A stretch of 64,000 nt of DNA from Leifsonia xyli subsp. xyli str. CTCB07. Lineage in GTDB: Bacteria; Actinomycetota; Actinomycetes; Actinomycetales; Microbacteriaceae. The notes beneath the pieces were generated by a model. That model was not told the DNA's origin, searched no databases, and worked only from the letters and a program-made list of their open reading frames with translations. This document shows, piece by piece, positions 8,434 to 17,200 of the stretch (position 1 is its first letter; each line of letters starts with the position of its first letter). The translations under genes and the position numbers were made by a program. The stretch covers positions 1,612,001 through 1,676,000 of the forward strand of contig NC_006087.1 of the NCBI RefSeq assembly GCF_000007665.1, in the 5' to 3' direction.

Positions 8434-9378
8434 CTAGACGAAACGCACGGCCTCCTGCAGCCGCGGGCGCAGCTCGAACGCACGGTCGACGCTCTCGCGG
8501 CCTGCGGCGTTCGCGCCGTCGCGGAGGATCGCCGGCAGGACCGAGCGGCGGACGACGAGCGAACCGGCGAGACGGCCACGCGGGACCAGGTCGAACGGCA
8601 CGGCGAGGGCGTCGTCCGGGACGACGACGAGATGACCGGTGAAGCGGAGACCCGCCTGACGGCCGAAAGACTTGGCGGCGCGAGCGAGGTCGTGGAACGG
8701 CCGCTCGTCGCGCGGGAGGCCGGAGCCGACGAGTTCGCCCTTCGCGAGCCTGACCTCACTTCCCCAATCCGCGGAACAGATGGCGAAGAGACCGACGGGG
8801 CCGAGGACGATGTGGTCCAGCTTGGCATCGGAGCCGGGATGGACGGCGACATCGCTCCAGAGGGTGAAGCCGATTCCGAGACTGGAGACGGCCCGGGCGG
8901 TGGCCTCCTCGGCGAGGGCGGCGGCCAGCAGCCGGCGGATCTCGCGCGGCGCCGAGCGCACCAGACCCGGATCGTACGGGTCGGCGTCGCTGCCGAGCCC
9001 CATCCACTCCCGCATGAGGGCGAGGAAACGTTCGCGGGACTGTCCGCCGGGATGGCCGTAGCTGCGGGCGCGCACGGTTCCGCCGCGGTCGGCGGAACGG
9101 GTGGGATGCATGGTGGCACTGAACCCGCCGGCAGCTGACTCGCCGGAGACGGCGCCCACGACGAGACTCTCACCGCGGTCGTAGCGGGCGCGCGAATCGG
9201 GGTCGCCGACCAGCTCCCAGGCGGCCTGAACGGCCTGGAACCGGGCGGCGGTCCCGCCCGTGTCCGGGTGGGTCTCGCGCGCAAGCCGCCGGTAGGCCCG
9301 GCGCAGGTCTTCCTGGCTCACGGCCGCACTGACTCCGAGGATGTCGTAGGGGCTTGGCGCGGCGGGACTGTCGCTCAT
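8434..9378 (-). CDS. J-domain protein with NERD-like nuclease-related domain
   Basis: A 314-residue two-part protein. Residues 1-65 are a DnaJ domain: YDILGVSAAVSQEDLRRAYR and ETHPDTGG, which holds the HPD motif that stimulates Hsp70. Residues about 150-300 contain SDAKLDHIVLGPVGLFAI and later LVVVPDD, resembling a NERD domain (DHVVVGPxGVFVI pattern), a nuclease-related module. No transmembrane segment is seen. ATG at 9378 begins MSDSPAAPSPYDILG; longer in-frame extensions lie over the divergent promoter region. Function is unknown; the architecture suggests chaperone recruitment to a nucleic-acid or signalling partner. NERD assignment is by motif only. Confidence 0.75.
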   Translation of the reverse strand: MSDSPAAPSPYDILGVSAAVSQEDLRRAYRRLARETHPDTGGTAARFQAVQAAWELVGDPDSRARYDRGESLVVGAVSGESAAGGFSATMHPTRSADRGGTVRARSYGHPGGQSRERFLALMREWMGLGSDADPYDPGLVRSAPREIRRLLAAALAEEATARAVSSLGIGFTLWSDVAVHPGSDAKLDHIVLGPVGLFAICSADWGSEVRLAKGELVGSGLPRDERPFHDLARAAKSFGRQAGLRFTGHLVVVPDDALAVPFDLVPRGRLAGSLVVRRSVLPAILRDGANAAGRESVDRAFELRPRLQEAVRFV

Positions 9379-9505
9379 GGCCTTCGAGACTAGCGTGCGG
9401 TTCCGCGAATTCGCTTCACTTTCGATGAGCGCAGCATGTGACGGGACTGAAGCCTTAGCGTGGGGAGTGCAGGAAACCAGAAGCACCGAACGAAAGGCAG
9501 CCATC

Positions 9506-9886
9506 ATGGCGATCGCCGACTGGCGTATCGAGCTGATCATCCTCCCCGTCAGCGACACCGACACGGCGAAGGCGTTCTACGCCGACACGCTCGGCTGGGA
9601 AGCGGACCACGATCAGCGCGTCTCCGACTCGCTCCGGTTCGTGCAGGTCACCCCGCCCGGGTCGGCATGCTCGATCGCGTTCGGCGAGGGGCTCACCGAT
9701 ATGGTCCCGGGAACGATGACGGGACTCCAGATCGTGGTGCCGGACGCCGACGCTGCGCTCGCGCACCTCCGGGAGAAGGGCGTGGACGCGCAGGGCGTCG
9801 CCGATTTCGACTGGGGGCGCTTCGTGATGTTCGCCGATCCGGACGGCAACCGCTGGAGCCTGCAGGAGCTGCCGCCACGTCCCTAG
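9506..9886 (+). CDS. VOC (glyoxalase/dioxygenase fold) protein
   Basis: A 126-residue vicinal-oxygen-chelate superfamily protein. The first beta-alpha unit reads IELIILPVSDTDTAKAFYAD, followed by LGWEADHD. The second half has LQIVVPDADAALAHLREKG and the closing strand FADPDGNRWSLQELP, all family hallmarks. Members include glyoxalases, antibiotic-resistance proteins and dioxygenases. The metal ligands are not all obvious, so substrate and even catalysis are unknown. ATG at 9506 follows a GAAAGGCAG ribosome-site-like sequence. It stands alone between the divergent J-domain gene and the convergent end of the carotenoid operon. Confidence 0.85.
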   Translation: MAIADWRIELIILPVSDTDTAKAFYADTLGWEADHDQRVSDSLRFVQVTPPGSACSIAFGEGLTDMVPGTMTGLQIVVPDADAALAHLREKGVDAQGVADFDWGRFVMFADPDGNRWSLQELPPRP

Positions 9887-9944
9887 GCGGGGAGAGGTCC
9901 GTCCCGGCGTCCCTGGGCACTACCCGGAGCTGAGCGCGTCCCGA

Positions 9945-10820
9945 TCAGCGGAGCGCGTACCCGATCAACAGCAGGGTGAGCAGGCAGCCGCACGCGTAGT
10001 TGATCCCGAGGAAGCGCAGCCAGCCTCGGTTGGCGGCGCTCGCGCGGTCGTCCGGAACGGACCAGAACGGAGCGGCGACCGTGATGTACGGGAGCGCCAG
10101 CATGGCGACGAGCGGGCCGGGCCACGGGATAGCGAGAGCGGCGAGCGCAGCGAGCGCCCAGGCCGCGATCGCGAACCGGACGGTGCGGGCGGCGCCGAGG
10201 ACGGTGGCGACCGAGGCGATGCCGGCCTCGCGATCCGGTGCCACATCCTGAACCGCGCCGAACGCGTGGCTGCCGACGCCCCACAGGAAGAAGGCGAAGA
10301 GCACCAGCCAGAGCCCCGGGGTGAAGGTCGCTCCGGCGAGCACCAGGCCGTACAGCGCGGGGCTGACGAAGTGGATGCTTGAGGTCGCCGAGTCGAGAAA
10401 GGGCACTTTTTTGAAGCGCAGGCCCCTGACCGAGTACGCCAGCACGAAGAACAGACTGCCCGCGAGCACCGCCCAGGAGAGCGGCGGACCGGCGAGCGCC
10501 AGGAAGACGAGGAAGGGAAGGCTCGTGGCCGCCGCCGCGACGAGCGTCCTGCGGTGCGTCCCCGGGTCGAGCAGAGCGCCTTCGACGCCGCCCTTCCGCG
10601 GATTGCGCAGATCGGAGGCGTAGTCGAAGACGTCGTTCACCCCGTACATCGTGAGGTTGTACGGGACGAGGAAGAAGAGCGTGCCGACGATGAAGACGAT
10701 ATCCGCCTCGCGTGCCGTGAGAAGGTAGGCGGCGGCGAACGGGTAGGCGGTGTTGATCCAGCTGAGCGGCCGGGAGGCGAGGAACAGCTGGCGGAAGAGC
10801 GGCGGTGCGGTGACGATCAT
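9945..10820 (-). CDS. crtEb: Lycopene elongase/prenyltransferase (UbiA family)
   Basis: A 291-residue polytopic UbiA-type prenyltransferase with about eight membrane spans. The first aspartate motif is NDVFDYASD (about residues 62-70) and the second is QDVAPDREAG (about residue 190). As the last gene of a crtE-B-I-Ye-Yf-Eb operon it corresponds to CrtEb of Corynebacterium glutamicum, which adds two C5 units to lycopene to make the C50 carotenoid flavuxanthin. ATG at 10820 overlaps the upstream TGA (ATGA). Pathway role is inferred from family plus gene order. Confidence 0.88.
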   Translation of the reverse strand: MIVTAPPLFRQLFLASRPLSWINTAYPFAAAYLLTAREADIVFIVGTLFFLVPYNLTMYGVNDVFDYASDLRNPRKGGVEGALLDPGTHRRTLVAAAATSLPFLVFLALAGPPLSWAVLAGSLFFVLAYSVRGLRFKKVPFLDSATSSIHFVSPALYGLVLAGATFTPGLWLVLFAFFLWGVGSHAFGAVQDVAPDREAGIASVATVLGAARTVRFAIAAWALAALAALAIPWPGPLVAMLALPYITVAAPFWSVPDDRASAANRGWLRFLGINYACGCLLTLLLIGYALR

Positions 10821-11140
10821 GTGCGATCCCCCAGCGGGCGCAGGAGCAGCCACAGGGCGGGCAGCAGGAGCAGGCCGGCCAGCGGATAGGCGAAATCTTC
10901 GATCGGGACGGAGCCGAGGCGGAGACCGGACAGGGTGGCATCGGCGTAGGTCACCAGCCCGGCGGCGATCATCAGGTTGTCGAAAACCGCCGTGAGGACC
11001 ACCAGCGCGACACCGGCGACAGCGACCGGCGCGGCCCAGCGGCGCAGCAGGCCCCGGCGATCGGGAGCGGTCGCGAGCGCGAAGAAGAGCACGATCGCCG
11101 CCACGGCCAGGAAGACCAGGCTGAGCAGGACGTATGTCAT
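10817..11140 (-). CDS. crtYf: C50 carotenoid epsilon-cyclase subunit CrtYf
   Basis: A 107-residue membrane protein with three hydrophobic helices: residues 3-24, 38-58 and 82-101. It has a PIEDFAYPLAGLLLLP segment, the short lycopene-cyclase-domain signature. In C. glutamicum CrtYe and CrtYf form a heterodimer that cyclises flavuxanthin ends to epsilon rings, giving decaprenoxanthin. ATG 11140 overlaps the crtYe stop and TGA overlaps the crtEb start, both as ATGA, indicating translational coupling. Which of the two small subunits is e or f is assigned by order. Confidence 0.85.
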   Translation of the reverse strand: MTYVLLSLVFLAVAAIVLFFALATAPDRRGLLRRWAAPVAVAGVALVVLTAVFDNLMIAAGLVTYADATLSGLRLGSVPIEDFAYPLAGLLLLPALWLLLRPLGDRT

Positions 11141-11460
11141 CCCGGGCTCCGGCGCTCGAGGAGGGCGCGCGTCCCGAACAGCAGAATCAGGGTGAGATAG
11201 CAGAGGAACGCGAGGAAGAACACTTCCTCGACCGGGAGTTCGGGGGCGAGTTCGGCGCCGGTCATGAAGCGGGACTCGCCGCGGGCGAACACGCCGAGGA
11301 CGATGCCCGCGACATCCCAGGCGAGGAAGAAGAGGACACCGAGGACGAGGACCAGGACGGCCCAGGGGCCGGCCCGCCAGAACACGAGGCCGAACCGGAC
11401 ATCGAGCAGGACCATCGCGGCCAGCGCGGCCAGCAGACAAGCGAGGTAGACGACGCTCAC
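11137..11460 (-). CDS. crtYe: C50 carotenoid epsilon-cyclase subunit CrtYe
   Basis: A 107-residue membrane protein with three helices (about residues 2-20, 31-53 and 78-97). It carries ELPVEEVFFLAFLCYL, the conserved P-x-E-E motif of heterodimeric carotenoid cyclase subunits; the glutamates are thought to be catalytic. Start is GTG 11460, overlapping the crtI stop as GTGA. It is expected to act with CrtYf on the elongated C50 intermediate. Confidence 0.85.
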   Translation of the reverse strand: MSVVYLACLLAALAAMVLLDVRFGLVFWRAGPWAVLVLVLGVLFFLAWDVAGIVLGVFARGESRFMTGAELAPELPVEEVFFLAFLCYLTLILLFGTRALLERRSPG

Positions 11461-13046
11461 GGCACCGGTCCCACCCGCGCGGGCGCCAGCGGCTCGGCCA
11501 GCGGACCAGCGGACGTGTCGCCACGGAGGCGCTTGACGGCGAGCTCGGCGCTGATGAGGCACATCGGCAGGCCGATGCCCGGAATCGTGGTCGCGCCGGC
11601 GAAGAACAGCCCGCGGACCCGGCGCGAGGCGTTGCCTGGGCGGAGGAAGGCGCTCTGCCGCAGCGTGTGGGCGGGGCCGAGGGCACCGCCGCTCCAGGCG
11701 TTGACGGCGGCGGCGAAGTCCCCGGGCCCCACTGTGCGGCGCACGACGACCCGGTCGGCAAGGTCGGGGATGCCCGCCCAGGCGGCGACCTGAGCGATCG
11801 CCGCATCCGCGGTGCGTTCGACCAGCCGGTCCCCGCCGCCGTCGATGCCGCCCGAGCCGATCGAGGTGTCCGCGGGCACCGGGACGAGGACGAAGAGGTT
11901 CTCGTGCCCGGGCGGCGCAACCCCCGGATCGGTCGCGCTCGGCTTGCAGACATAGAGCGAGGCTGGGTCCGGGACGCCGCGATCGGCGCCGAAGACGCGC
12001 TCGAAGTTCGCTTCCCAATCGGTGGTGAAGAAGAGGTTGTGGTGGGTCAGCTGCGGCAGCTCGCCGCGGACGCCGAGCATCGCCAGGACCGCGCCCGGTC
12101 CGGGGTCGCGACGCTTCCACTCCCGGTCGGAGCTGCGCAGCGCCGGCGGGAGAAGCTGTGTTTCGGTGTGGCGGCGGTCGACGGCGGAGACCACGATGTC
12201 GGCATGTTTGTGCCGGGAACGGCCCTCGGCGTCCACCCAGTCCACACCGAAGGCACTCGCGCGCCGGCCGCCCACACCGGTGCGTATACCGGTGACTCGC
12301 GCGTCCGTCACGAGCTCGGCCCCAGCGGCCCGGGCGAACGCGACGATGCGGTCGATGAGCGTGGCGAACCCGCCGACGGGGTAGCGGACGCCGTCATCCA
12401 GGTCGAGGTGGCTCATGAGGTGGTACAAGCTCGGGGCGCGGTCCGGCGAGGTGCCGAGGAAGACGGCGGGGTAGCCAAGGATCTGGCGGAGCACGGTGTC
12501 GCGGACGCAGCGGGCCGCGTAGCGGTCGAGCGGTTCGAGCAGAAGGCGGGCGAGCCGGCCGGTTCGGGCCAGCACCTCACGGCTCAGCAGGGGCCGGATG
12601 GAGGCGAACGTACTGTAGAGGAAACGGTCGACGGCGAGCCCGTAGGTTTCGCGCGCCCCGGCGAGATAGCGGTCGAGCGCGGCCCCGGCGCCCGACTCGA
12701 CGCTCTCGAACAGGGCTCGGTTGGCGGCTCCCGCGGCGCGGATGTCGAGCGGACGCCGGCCGTCCTCGGCGAAGACGCGATAGCCCGGGTCCAGCGTCAC
12801 GAGATCGAGCTGTTCCGCGGCCGAGGTGCCGAGCAGACGGAAGAAGTGGTCGAAGACCTCCGGCATGAGATACCAGGACGGGCCGGTGTCGAAGCGGAAG
12901 CCGGCCGTCTCCCACCGTCCGGCGCGACCGCCGAGCGTCCCGTGCTGCTCGAGCAGAGTGACCGGGCGCCCGTCGCGCGCGAGGAGCGCGGCGGTCGCGA
13001 GGCCCGCGATGCCACCGCCGATGACGACCGCGCGGGGAGCGGTCAC
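11457..13046 (-). CDS. crtI: Phytoene desaturase
   Basis: A 529-residue FAD-dependent desaturase converting phytoene to lycopene. The N-terminal dinucleotide-binding motif is VVIGGGIAGLATAALLARDG (residues about 6-25) followed by LLEQHGTLGGRAG. The C-terminal flavin motif is GLFFAGATTIPGIGLPMCL, the canonical CrtI signature. Length and motifs are complete, so the enzyme looks functional. Start GTG 13046 overlaps crtB's TGA (GTGA), and a CCTCC/GGAGG-type site lies just upstream. It is the third gene of the operon. Confidence 0.93.
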   Translation of the reverse strand: MTAPRAVVIGGGIAGLATAALLARDGRPVTLLEQHGTLGGRAGRWETAGFRFDTGPSWYLMPEVFDHFFRLLGTSAAEQLDLVTLDPGYRVFAEDGRRPLDIRAAGAANRALFESVESGAGAALDRYLAGARETYGLAVDRFLYSTFASIRPLLSREVLARTGRLARLLLEPLDRYAARCVRDTVLRQILGYPAVFLGTSPDRAPSLYHLMSHLDLDDGVRYPVGGFATLIDRIVAFARAAGAELVTDARVTGIRTGVGGRRASAFGVDWVDAEGRSRHKHADIVVSAVDRRHTETQLLPPALRSSDREWKRRDPGPGAVLAMLGVRGELPQLTHHNLFFTTDWEANFERVFGADRGVPDPASLYVCKPSATDPGVAPPGHENLFVLVPVPADTSIGSGGIDGGGDRLVERTADAAIAQVAAWAGIPDLADRVVVRRTVGPGDFAAAVNAWSGGALGPAHTLRQSAFLRPGNASRRVRGLFFAGATTIPGIGLPMCLISAELAVKRLRGDTSAGPLAEPLAPARVGPVP

Positions 13047-13939
13047 CGGAGGATCCCCGCTGTCGCGCGGAGCAGAATGGCGAGCTTGGTGCGCATGGGC
13101 ACGCTCACACGCCGCACGATCAGATCGCGGGCCGGCGTCGCACGGATGCGGTCGCTCAGTTCGGAGAACAGTGCGTGCGCGGCAACGATGGCGCGCCGGC
13201 AGTTGCCCGGCAGCTCCGCGATGGCGTCGGCCGCGGCCCCAAGGTCGCCGTCGATGTCCACGACCAGGGCGAGTTTCTGCCGCTCGGTGAGGCGGGCGGG
13301 GTCGATTCCCGGGAAGTAGCTGCGGCCGAGCCCGGCATAGTCCGCGGCGAGGTCGCGGAGGAAGTTGATCTTCTGGAAGGCCGCGCCCAGTCGGCGCGCG
13401 CCCGCCTCCAGCCGCCGCCGCCGGTCGTCGGCGACGGGCGAATCGGTCAGGAAGACGGCGAGGCACATCAAACCGACCACCTCGGCCGAGCCGTACACGT
13501 ACTCGCGCAGCTCATCGGCGGTGAAATCGACCAGACTGAGGTCGCGGCGCATGGAGGCGAAGAACGGCCGGGTCAGCGCCACCCCGATCCCGCTGTCCCG
13601 GGCGGTGGCCGCGAACGAGTGGACGACGAGGTTGGCACTGTAGCCGGTGCGCATCGCGCGCTCGGTGTCGGCTTCGAGGGCATCGAGCAGGGCGCGCTGG
13701 TCGGCGAGGTCGAGACCGGCCTCAGCGGCAGCGCCGTCCACGATCTCGTCCGCGATGCGGACCAGTGCGTACACATCTTCGACTCGGGGGCGGACCCTCG
13801 GCGCGAGCAGGCGCGTCACCATCCCGAAGGAAGTCGAGTACTGGTGGATGATCGTGGCCGCGGATTCGTGCGCAGCCCGCGTGTAGAGCGCCAGATCGGT
13901 CGGCGGCCCCGCCGCGGCGGCGGTCTCGGTGCGGGTCAT
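13043..13939 (-). CDS. crtB: Phytoene synthase
   Basis: A 298-residue squalene/phytoene synthase that condenses two geranylgeranyl diphosphates to phytoene. The first aspartate-rich site is LVRIADEIVDG (about residue 54), and the second is NFLRDLAADYAGLGRSYFP (about residue 183). The tail RVSVPMRTKLAILLRA is typical of the family. ATG 13939 overlaps the crtE stop as ATGA. No lesion is seen. Confidence 0.93.
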   Translation of the reverse strand: MTRTETAAAAGPPTDLALYTRAAHESAATIIHQYSTSFGMVTRLLAPRVRPRVEDVYALVRIADEIVDGAAAEAGLDLADQRALLDALEADTERAMRTGYSANLVVHSFAATARDSGIGVALTRPFFASMRRDLSLVDFTADELREYVYGSAEVVGLMCLAVFLTDSPVADDRRRRLEAGARRLGAAFQKINFLRDLAADYAGLGRSYFPGIDPARLTERQKLALVVDIDGDLGAAADAIAELPGNCRRAIVAAHALFSELSDRIRATPARDLIVRRVSVPMRTKLAILLRATAGILR

Positions 13940-15051
13940 ACGATCCTCCCGACGCAGCTGCGGGCGACGGCGGTGAGCTCCGAGGCGAGCGCGGCGGGGA
14001 CCGCCGGGGAGCCGACCGCGGCGATGGCGGCGTCGACGTTCTCTGCGAGGAGCCGCTCGACGAAGCCGCGGGCGCCGCACTCCTGGAGCAGGGAGGCGAA
14101 CCGGACGGCCGCCACGGCGTCCAGATCGCGGCGGCCGAGCGCGACGGCCAGCTCAGGCCAGACCGCCGTTCCGCGCGCGAAGGCGATGAGGGAGGTCTCC
14201 TTCCCTTCGCGCAGGTCGCTGACGATGCTCTTGCCCGTGACAGCCGGCCGGCCGAACACGCCGAGCAGGTCGTCGCCGAGCTGGAAGGCGGCGCCGACCA
14301 GACGGCCGTAGTGGGCCAGGACGTCGAGAAGCCCGTCGCTCGCCCCGGCGAGGAGCGCACCGGCGGTGAGGGGGCCCGAGACCGAGTAGGCGGCCGTCTT
14401 ATGCTCGGTCATGGCGAGCACATCCGGGATGCCGCGGGCCGTCATCCCGGTGGCGAGCCCGACATCCGCGAGCTCTCCGGCGGCCGTGACGAACACCGCG
14501 CGGTCCAGGGCGTCCAGGAGCCGGGAGCGGACACCGGCCGGCGCGTCGAGACGCGCGAGCTGGTCGCTGGCCGCGTGCAGCAGCAGATCACCGGCGAGGA
14601 GAGCGGCCGATTCGCCCCAGACCGTCGCAAGGGGCGCATCGGCTCCGCGAAACAGGGCGTCGGCGCTGAACTCGCCAGCGACGTTCGGGCGTCCACGGCG
14701 GACCGTGTCGCCGTCGATGAGGTCGTCGTGCAGCAGAAAGGCGGTGTGCAGGAGTTCGAACGCCACCGCCGTGCGGATCGCGTCCTCACGCCGATCATCG
14801 GGAGCGCCGAGGCCGTGGAAGGCGCTCAGCAGGAACCGGGGACGCAGCCGCTTGCCGCCCTCCGCCGCGTCGCGAGCGCTCTCCCAGAGCCGCCGGTAGG
14901 CGTGGCCGAAGTCACCGGCGGCGGCCGAGCGCTCAGCGAAGAAAACGGCGAGCGCGGCATCGACAGCGACGAGGTCGGCGTCAAGGCCCGATGCCTGCGG
15001 ATCGGACGGCGGTGTGGGAGCGTGGGTCGTCGCGGAGTGCAGCTGCGTCAT
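13936..15051 (-). CDS. crtE: Geranylgeranyl diphosphate synthase
   Basis: A 371-residue trans-prenyltransferase supplying GGPP for the carotenoid pathway. The first aspartate-rich motif is LLHDDLIDGD (about residue 115) and the second region is FQLGDDLLGVFG (about residue 265). ATG 15051 is set by an AGGGAGG ribosome site; the frame upstream runs through the divergent regulator's promoter. It is the first gene of a six-gene operon in which every junction overlaps by four bases. The divergent MarR gene 70 bp away is the probable regulator. Confidence 0.92.
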   Translation of the reverse strand: MTQLHSATTHAPTPPSDPQASGLDADLVAVDAALAVFFAERSAAAGDFGHAYRRLWESARDAAEGGKRLRPRFLLSAFHGLGAPDDRREDAIRTAVAFELLHTAFLLHDDLIDGDTVRRGRPNVAGEFSADALFRGADAPLATVWGESAALLAGDLLLHAASDQLARLDAPAGVRSRLLDALDRAVFVTAAGELADVGLATGMTARGIPDVLAMTEHKTAAYSVSGPLTAGALLAGASDGLLDVLAHYGRLVGAAFQLGDDLLGVFGRPAVTGKSIVSDLREGKETSLIAFARGTAVWPELAVALGRRDLDAVAAVRFASLLQECGARGFVERLLAENVDAAIAAVGSPAVPAALASELTAVARSCVGRIV

Positions 15052-15120
15052 GGGCGCCTCCCTGTACCTAGCCACAGTAGAAAATAACGTAGCATGCTTC
15101 TCACCGACGGGAATTAGGAT
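15052..15120. promoter_or_regulatory. Divergent crtE / MarR control region
   Basis: A 69-bp spacer between crtE and the MarR-type gene. It is clearly AT-richer than its surroundings (AAAATAACGT at 15081-15090) and contains an 8-bp palindrome AGCATGCT at 15091-15098. On the minus strand TATTTT is a possible -10 hexamer for crtE. A CrtR-type repressor would be expected to bind here and could control both genes. Promoter elements are inferred, not proven. Confidence 0.55.
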
Positions 15121-15627
15121 GTGCGCATGCCCTCGAAGGACGATGCCCGGCACAACGACCTCGCCGACGAGGAACTCTCCCGGATCGTGCGGCTGCTCGG
15201 GGCGATCCGCCAGTGGCAGGAGGCCGAACAGCGGCTGAGCCGGGAAACCCGCAGCGCGCTCCGGGTCAACGAGAACGATATGAAAGCGCTCCGGTACATC
15301 ATCGCGTCAATGAACGCGGAGGTGGCGGTCACCGCGGGAGCGCTGGCCGAACACCTCCACATCTCCACCGCGTCCACCACCAAACTCCTCGACCGTCTGG
15401 AGCGAGCCGGCCACGTCGGGCGGAAGCCGCATCCGACCGATCGCCGAGCCGTGACGGTGGAGATCGCCCCGGAGACACACCGGCAGGTGAGCGAGAGGAT
15501 GTGCGCGGAGCACGCGCGACGCGTCGAGATCGCACGATCGCTCCAGCCGGAGGAGCGCGAGATCGTCACGCGCTTCCTCGACGACCTCGCCGCCACCGCG
15601 CTCATCGCCGCCCCTCTGCCGAAGTGA
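15121..15627 (+). CDS. crtR: MarR-family regulator, CrtR-like
   Basis: A 168-residue MarR-type winged-helix repressor. The helix-turn-helix reads TAGALAEHLHISTASTTKLL (about residues 61-80) followed by the wing GHVGRKPHPTDRRAVTVEI. In C. glutamicum CrtR lies divergent to crtE, represses the carotenoid operon, and responds to GGPP. The same arrangement here makes that the likely role. Start is GTG 15121 or ATG 15127, two codons apart. Its 3' end overlaps the convergent NAD-binding gene by 26 bp. Confidence 0.85.
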   Translation: MRMPSKDDARHNDLADEELSRIVRLLGAIRQWQEAEQRLSRETRSALRVNENDMKALRYIIASMNAEVAVTAGALAEHLHISTASTTKLLDRLERAGHVGRKPHPTDRRAVTVEIAPETHRQVSERMCAEHARRVEIARSLQPEEREIVTRFLDDLAATALIAAPLPK

Positions 15628-17092
15628 CCACAGCGGGGTGTTCCGCCTCCACAACGATGCGGTTCGCCATCCCGCTGAAGATGATGCCGTGGAAGGAAAG
15701 GATCGCCAGCCAGTAGAGTCGGCCGGCGAGCCCCCGCGGGAAAAAGACCGCGCGCTGACGGTAGCGCGAGCCGCCTTCCCGCGGCTCGACACTGAGTTCT
15801 AGCCAGGCGCGGCCGGGAACCCGCATCTCCGCGCGCAGGCGCAGGTGCGAACCGCGCTCCAGACGCTCGACGCGCCACCAGTCGAGGGCATCGCCGGTCT
15901 GGAGCCGGTCGGCGTCCCGGCGCCCGCGCCGCAGGCCCACTCCCCCGGCGAGTTTGTCCATCCAGCCGCGCAGCGCCCAGGCCAGTGGGAAGGAGTACCA
16001 CCCGCGATCGCCGCCAATCCCCTCGATCACCCGCCAGACGCTCTCCGGGGAGGCCGCACTGTCGCGCTCGCGCAGATCAGCGAAGACCGTGTGGCCCGCC
16101 CAGTCCGGGTCGCTCGGGAGCGGGTCGCTGGGGGCGCCAGCGATCGACGCATCCTGCCAGCTGGTCTCGACAGTCCCGGCGCGCATCCGGCCGAGGGCGA
16201 GACGCACAGCGCGGCGGTAGCCGGTCAGACCGCCGGCGGGCGGGGGGATGACCTCGTCGATGTCGCGCTCCCGGGCGACGCAGTCACACTGCAAGGACTC
16301 GATGATCGGAACGGCGAGGCTCCGCGGGATGGGCGTCACGAGGTTCACCCACTGCGAAGCGAGCCAGGGGGTGAACACCGGAAGCGCGGCGATCGGACGC
16401 TGGGGCAGTCCGGCCTCGACCGCGTAGCCGTTCATCATCTGGCCGTAGCGCAGGATGTCGGGGCCGCCAATGTCGAAAGCGCGCGAGACCTCCGGTGGCA
16501 GTTCGGCGGCGGCGGACAGATAGTGCAGCACATCGCGCACCGCGATCGGCTGGATGCGGTTGCGCACCCAGCGCGGCGCGGGCATGTAGGGCAGCACCTC
16601 GGTCAGGTGCCGGATCATCTCGAACGATGCCGAGCCCGAGCCGATCACGACACCGGCTTGCAGCACCGCCGTCGGCACGCCGGACCCGAGCAGGATGCGG
16701 CCCACCTCCACCCGCGAGCGCAGGTGGCGCGAGAGCGGGCCCTCGGGGTGCAGAGCGCCGAGGTAGACGATCCGGCGGACGGCGGCGGCGCGCGCGGCGT
16801 CCGCGACGATCCGGGCGACGGCGGACTCCTCGGCCTCAAAATCGCCACGGGCGCGCAGGGCATGCACGAGGTAGTGGACGACATCCACATCGCGCATCGC
16901 TGCGGCGACGGAAGCGGGATCGCCGAGGTCACCGGGGACGACCTCGACCTGGTGCGCCCAGGGCACATCGGTGAGCTTCTGCGGTGAGCGCACGAGGACC
17001 CGGACGGCGCACCCCTGTTCGAGGAGCCGGGGGACGAGCCGGCCGCCGATGTAGCCGGTGGCGCCGGTCACGAGCGCGCGCTGCGGAGTCAT
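15602..17092 (-). CDS. NAD(P)-binding SDR protein with DUF2867 domain
   Basis: A 496-residue two-domain protein. Residues 1-300 are an atypical short-chain dehydrogenase/NmrA-like Rossmann domain: VTGATGYIGGRLVPRLLEQG holds the TGATGYIG nucleotide motif, and GALHPEG and YGQMMNGYA follow. Residues about 330-490 match DUF2867 (ESVWRVIEGIGGDRGWY; LRLRAEMRVPGRAWLEL; YWLAILSFHGIIFSGM). The fused pair is common in actinobacteria; substrate is unknown. ATG 17092 starts MTPQRALVTG directly before the Rossmann strand. Its position next to the carotenoid genes may be coincidental; the two stops overlap convergently. Confidence 0.85.
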   Translation of the reverse strand: MTPQRALVTGATGYIGGRLVPRLLEQGCAVRVLVRSPQKLTDVPWAHQVEVVPGDLGDPASVAAAMRDVDVVHYLVHALRARGDFEAEESAVARIVADAARAAAVRRIVYLGALHPEGPLSRHLRSRVEVGRILLGSGVPTAVLQAGVVIGSGSASFEMIRHLTEVLPYMPAPRWVRNRIQPIAVRDVLHYLSAAAELPPEVSRAFDIGGPDILRYGQMMNGYAVEAGLPQRPIAALPVFTPWLASQWVNLVTPIPRSLAVPIIESLQCDCVARERDIDEVIPPPAGGLTGYRRAVRLALGRMRAGTVETSWQDASIAGAPSDPLPSDPDWAGHTVFADLRERDSAASPESVWRVIEGIGGDRGWYSFPLAWALRGWMDKLAGGVGLRRGRRDADRLQTGDALDWWRVERLERGSHLRLRAEMRVPGRAWLELSVEPREGGSRYRQRAVFFPRGLAGRLYWLAILSFHGIIFSGMANRIVVEAEHPAVVTSAEGRR

Positions 17093-17200
17093 GCGGCGAC
17101 CATACGCCCGGCGAGCCCGGCCTGACGAACCGCCGGGCCCCGGGCTGGACCGAATGAACCCAATACATGCATTCGATCGGGAGTCGGGTACCGTTTGCGC

